Below the pieces are notes generated by a model that worked only from the letters and a program-made list of their open reading frames with translations, was not told the origin of the DNA and did no database searches. A stretch of DNA of 10,419 nt from positions 1-10,419 of the forward strand of contig JAKOGH010001143.1 of assembly GCA_024811115.1 (NCBI GenBank). Direction: 5' to 3'. Each line of letters begins with the position of its first letter. The first letter of the stretch is position 1. Both the position numbers and the translations under genes were made by a program. This document shows positions 7,800 to 10,419 of this stretch, one piece after another. The DNA comes from Terana coerulea. Its lineage: Eukaryota > Basidiomycota > Agaricomycetes > Polyporales > Phanerochaetaceae.

Positions 7800-7927
7800 G
7801 CTTGAACCTTGCATCCTCCGGGCTTTATACTTAGAATATACCAAGTTCATACCAACCCCGAATCAAGTACCCAGGACGTTCAAGTATCGCGTTCCTCGCG
7901 TTACGTTTGCCTCACGGACGCCAATCA
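7800..7927 (+). promoter_or_regulatory. Upstream region of MFS transporter 2
   Basis: Probable core promoter. A TATA-like TTTATAC at 7824-7830 lies about 100 bases before the ATG at 7928, following a CT-rich tract. The TATA call is weak. Confidence 0.25.
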
Positions 7928-10419
7928 ATGCCTACTTCGGACACGAAGGCTATAACACCCAGCGAGCGGGATCCGTTGCTCGCAAATTCTCCTCGAATAC
8001 CTGAAGCGTCAGAGGATGGAAGACCTGCATCACGAGACAGCGAAGGCTCTGGCAGGACGCCATGCAGCGCACCCGTGCAACTCCCAGATACCAAGCGGTA
8101 CGCAATTATCGCCGGCCTCTGGCTTGCCACTTTCCTCTCTGTGGGTTTTTATTATTATATCTTACACGGAGGATTATTGACTCAGAATATTGTTTTGCAA
8201 GTCTGCAAATTGTACGAAAAGCCCTGCAGCTTTCTGAGTGTGCTTCATGAGCTGACGTTCATGTTGGTTATTCCACCTACAGCAACCCTTGTAGCCACAG
8301 GTGCGTCATTACACATGACTCTCATACAACGTTTTTAACACGCTGCGCCAGTGCTGTCCGATATGTCATCAGAGTTCCACCAGTCGCACCAAGCGGGCTG
8401 GCTCGGCACATCGTCAGTGTCCCTGGACCTACGGGCTGTGATGTCGTCTGCACCAACACTGACCCTCACTCATGGTGTAGGTACCTTCTGGCCACATGCA
8501 CCTTCACGCCACTATATGGCCGACTGTGCGACATAATCGGGCGCAGAGCTGCGGTGCAGACCGCGATAGTGCTCTCGACCGTTGGATGCATAGCGAGCGC
8601 CATGTCGAGAAATATGCTTGTTTTGATATTCGCTCGCTTCGTACGCACGCACCTCGCACCTCGCGTCCGCTTCGTGACTGACAGTTATGATAGCTTAGCG
8701 GCCTCGGAGGCGGCGGAGTTCTTACTACAGCAACGTAGGTCCTTTTTCTTCTTAAAGTTGGTCAGAGTAATTACTTTGACATCGATGAACAGAATCGTCA
8801 CCAGCGACCTGTTTCACCTGCGAAACCGAGCCATCACACAAGCTCTTGCGATGGTATGCAACAGTGTAAGTCTACACCTCTGTATCCCTGATATAAACTA
8901 TCCGGAGCCTGACCCTTGCATAGATAGGTATGGGGGTCGGAGGGCCTCTCGGCGGCTTTATCAGTGATCGGTACGTCTCTGGGATGAGTTCACATGATCG
9001 TAAGTGACTCACCGAGATTTCTTGCAGGTTTGGCTGGCGGTGGGCATTCATCGCGCAAATACCCCTGTTTTGCCTCTCTTTCCTACTCATCACGTTCAAC
9101 TTGACGTACTCTACATCGGTGCGTTGAAGCGACTCCTTCCAGGGCGGCCTTGAGCTCAGCCACGCCCGCACGTATGACAGAACATCTGCAAGACCGTGAA
9201 GGATACGACCAAGCGGGTGGACATCACGGGGACGGTTCTGCTGTTTGGATCGGTCAGTGCTTTCAAAGCGCCTTTCTTTGGTTGAAATCGCTGATGGGTG
9301 CTTGACCAGGTACTCTGCTTCCTGCTCTTCCTGAGCTACCATGCGAATGACTATCTACCAGTACGCACATATGCTCTCGCCTTTTTTTCTACTCAGAGCT
9401 CAACCTGCCCCGTCCAGTGGTCCCATCCGTACGTCCACTGGCCCTTCATCGGCTTCATCGTGCTCGGCGTCCTCTTCCTCGTCGTCGAGCTCCGCTGGGC
9501 GCACGAGCCGGTCCTCGCGCCCTTCCTGCTCCGGCAGAAGGTGCCGCTGCTCATCGGGATCAGCAACTTCTTCGTCGCGCTCTGCAACTTCGCCGTGCTC
9601 TACTTCTTCCCGATGTGGTTCCGCACCGTGCGTCTCGACGGCGCCGGGCGCGCCGGCGCGCACCTCATCCCGAACGGCGTGTCCTTCTCTGCGGGGTCGC
9701 TCTTTGCTGGGTGCGTGGATGTGGAAGAGAAGGGTGTGTCGTGATGCTGATGTAGGCGGCAGGTTGGCGATGCGGGTGACTGGCACGTATAAAGTCCTGG
9801 ATCTGTTCTTCGGGCCGTTTGCCATCCTTGGCACGGTCCTTCTCACCATGATGCGCGAGGACTCGCCGCCGGTTCAGCTGTGGCTGAGCATCGTCAGTCA
9901 ACACACACCCTAAAAGGAAAACTGCGCGGCTGACTGCGAAATCCGTAGATTCCACTGGGTTTCGGAAACGGTGTTGCATTGCAAGCTATGACAATTGCGC
10001 GTCTGGCAAACTTACCTGGTACTTTTGATACTTCGTCCTAACGAACGACTTACCGAGAGACGTTTGTAGAGTCCGCGATAGCCGTAGGCACCGGATTCGG
10101 GCAGCTCTTCCGTGGCCTTGGTTCGTACACATACTCCCGATGCTCTCGTTCTGCGTTAACACACAGCCCAAGGTCAAGTCTCCGGGGTCGCCGTGTCGTC
10201 CGCGCTGTTCCAAGCCGAGCTCAACACGAACTTGCGGGCCCGCATACACGGCGATGACGCCGAAGAGGTGGGCGGGCTCTCTTGTGCCTCTTTGTAGCGC
10301 TCGCTCACAGACATTGTGCAGTGGATACAAAAGATCAGGCGGTCGGCGAAGATTGTACCACAGCTGCCGCCGGAGCTGCAGCGTGCGGCGCAGGACTCGT
10401 ATGATGCGAGCATTCACAA
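7928..10419 (+). CDS. MFS transporter (DHA2/Vba-like, 14-TM type), intact, cut by the right edge
   Basis: Paralogue of the transporter at 128-3052. Exons: 7928-8140, 8230-8239, 8283-8300, 8352-8412, 8481-8640, 8694-8734, 8793-8865, 8924-8970, 9028-9118, 9181-9252, 9310-9360, 9418-9710, 9763-9892, 9949-10018, 10070-10120, 10173-10267, 10322-10419 (incomplete). Joined they give one frame of about 524 codons with no stop. The start MPTSDTKAITPSERDPLL has a cytosolic N-terminus with an acidic dileucine-like signal. Landmarks: RYAIIAGLWLATFLS (TM1), QAGWLGTS, PLYGRLCDIIGRRA (MFS motif A), GGPLGGFISDRFGWRWAF (DHA2 type), RAGAHLIPNG, and AVGTGFGQLFRGLG. It probably exports or moves a small organic solute by proton antiport, perhaps at the vacuole as for yeast Vba proteins. 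Its TM1 reads LSESTLVATVLSDM, lacking the Asn and Leu-Pro present in the paralogue. Family call firm, substrate unknown. Confidence 0.9.
8230..8300 (+). other. Consecutive microexons (10 and 18 nt) in transporter 2
   Basis: Exon 2 (8230-8239, CTTTCTGAGT) lies between CCTGCAG and GTGCTT. Exon 3 (8283-8300) lies between CACCTACAG and GTGCGT. Lengths and phases match the paralogue exactly. Exon 2 is the weaker call: its residues LSES differ from SLNT in the paralogue, and the intron stretch from 8141 to 8282 can also be read through without a stop. Confidence 0.65.

Larger units (their letters stand above)
5449..7927. other. Long region without a confidently assigned gene
   Basis: About 2.5 kb between the monooxygenase flank and the second transporter. 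No recognisable protein family, tRNA or rRNA. It holds a possible three-exon minus-strand ORF (5782-6277), two diverged repeat copies (about 5805-5945 and 6360-6510), an unexplained 245-codon minus-strand frame (6828-7565), and a promoter-like minus-strand block (7097-7268). The stretch from 5449 to 5781 shows only a plus-strand frame of 117 codons that I do not trust. The stretch from 7566 to 7800 shows nothing I can support. Confidence 0.5.

Noticed and set aside
7649..7834. Plus-strand 61-codon frame starting MAAQYGRC, just upstream of transporter 2.
   Set aside because: Short, no homology recognised, overlaps the likely promoter; no evidence of a gene.
9341..9913. Plus-strand 190-codon Ser/Arg-rich frame and minus-strand 149-codon frame over the large exon of transporter 2.
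   Set aside because: Shadows produced by the strong GC bias at third positions of the real exon.
1..10419. CRISPR array, tRNA genes, insertion sequences or terminal inverted repeats of transposons.
   Set aside because: No regularly spaced identical repeats, no tRNA-like cloverleaf, and no transposase or reverse transcriptase motifs were seen on either strand.

Overview
The window looks like nuclear DNA of a basidiomycete fungus, most likely an Agaricomycete. The genes are cut into many short exons by introns of about 40-100 bases with GT..AG ends and CTGAC-like branch points. Two tandem-type microexons are spliced into transmembrane helix 1 of the transporters, and the encoded families (DHA2/Vba-type MFS permeases and salicylate-hydroxylase-like FAD monooxygenases) are common in wood- and litter-decay fungi. 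The assignment to a taxon is inference; the splice structure and the protein motifs were read from the sequence.

Layout. (1) 128-3052, plus strand: a 19-exon MFS transporter gene. Every splice site is usable, but the reading frame is broken about nine times, nearly always by loss of one or two bases beside a short homopolymer. (2) 3318-5118, minus strand: a 9-exon FAD-dependent monooxygenase, convergent with the first transporter. It reads cleanly except for exon 8, which carries the FAD-binding GD motif and lacks two bases. (3) 5119-7927: 2.8 kb with no confidently identified gene. It holds the monooxygenase TATA box, a possible three-exon orphan ORF, a pair of strongly diverged repeats about 560 bases apart, and a promoter-like block on the minus strand (TATA box, 10-bp inverted repeat, perfect palindromes). 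That block lies inside an unexplained 245-codon open frame. (4) 7928 to the right edge, plus strand: a second MFS transporter, paralogous to the first, whose 17 exons join into one uninterrupted frame that runs off the window.

Working together. Two paralogous 14-helix permeases flank an aromatic-ring monooxygenase, which suggests a small catabolic or detoxification locus: hydroxylation of an aromatic or other planar acid, plus transport across the vacuolar or plasma membrane. That link rests on neighbourhood only. The left half (transporter 1 and the monooxygenase exon) carries all the frame damage and transporter 2 carries none. The locus is therefore either losing one transporter, or the left half has uncorrected homopolymer errors in the assembly.
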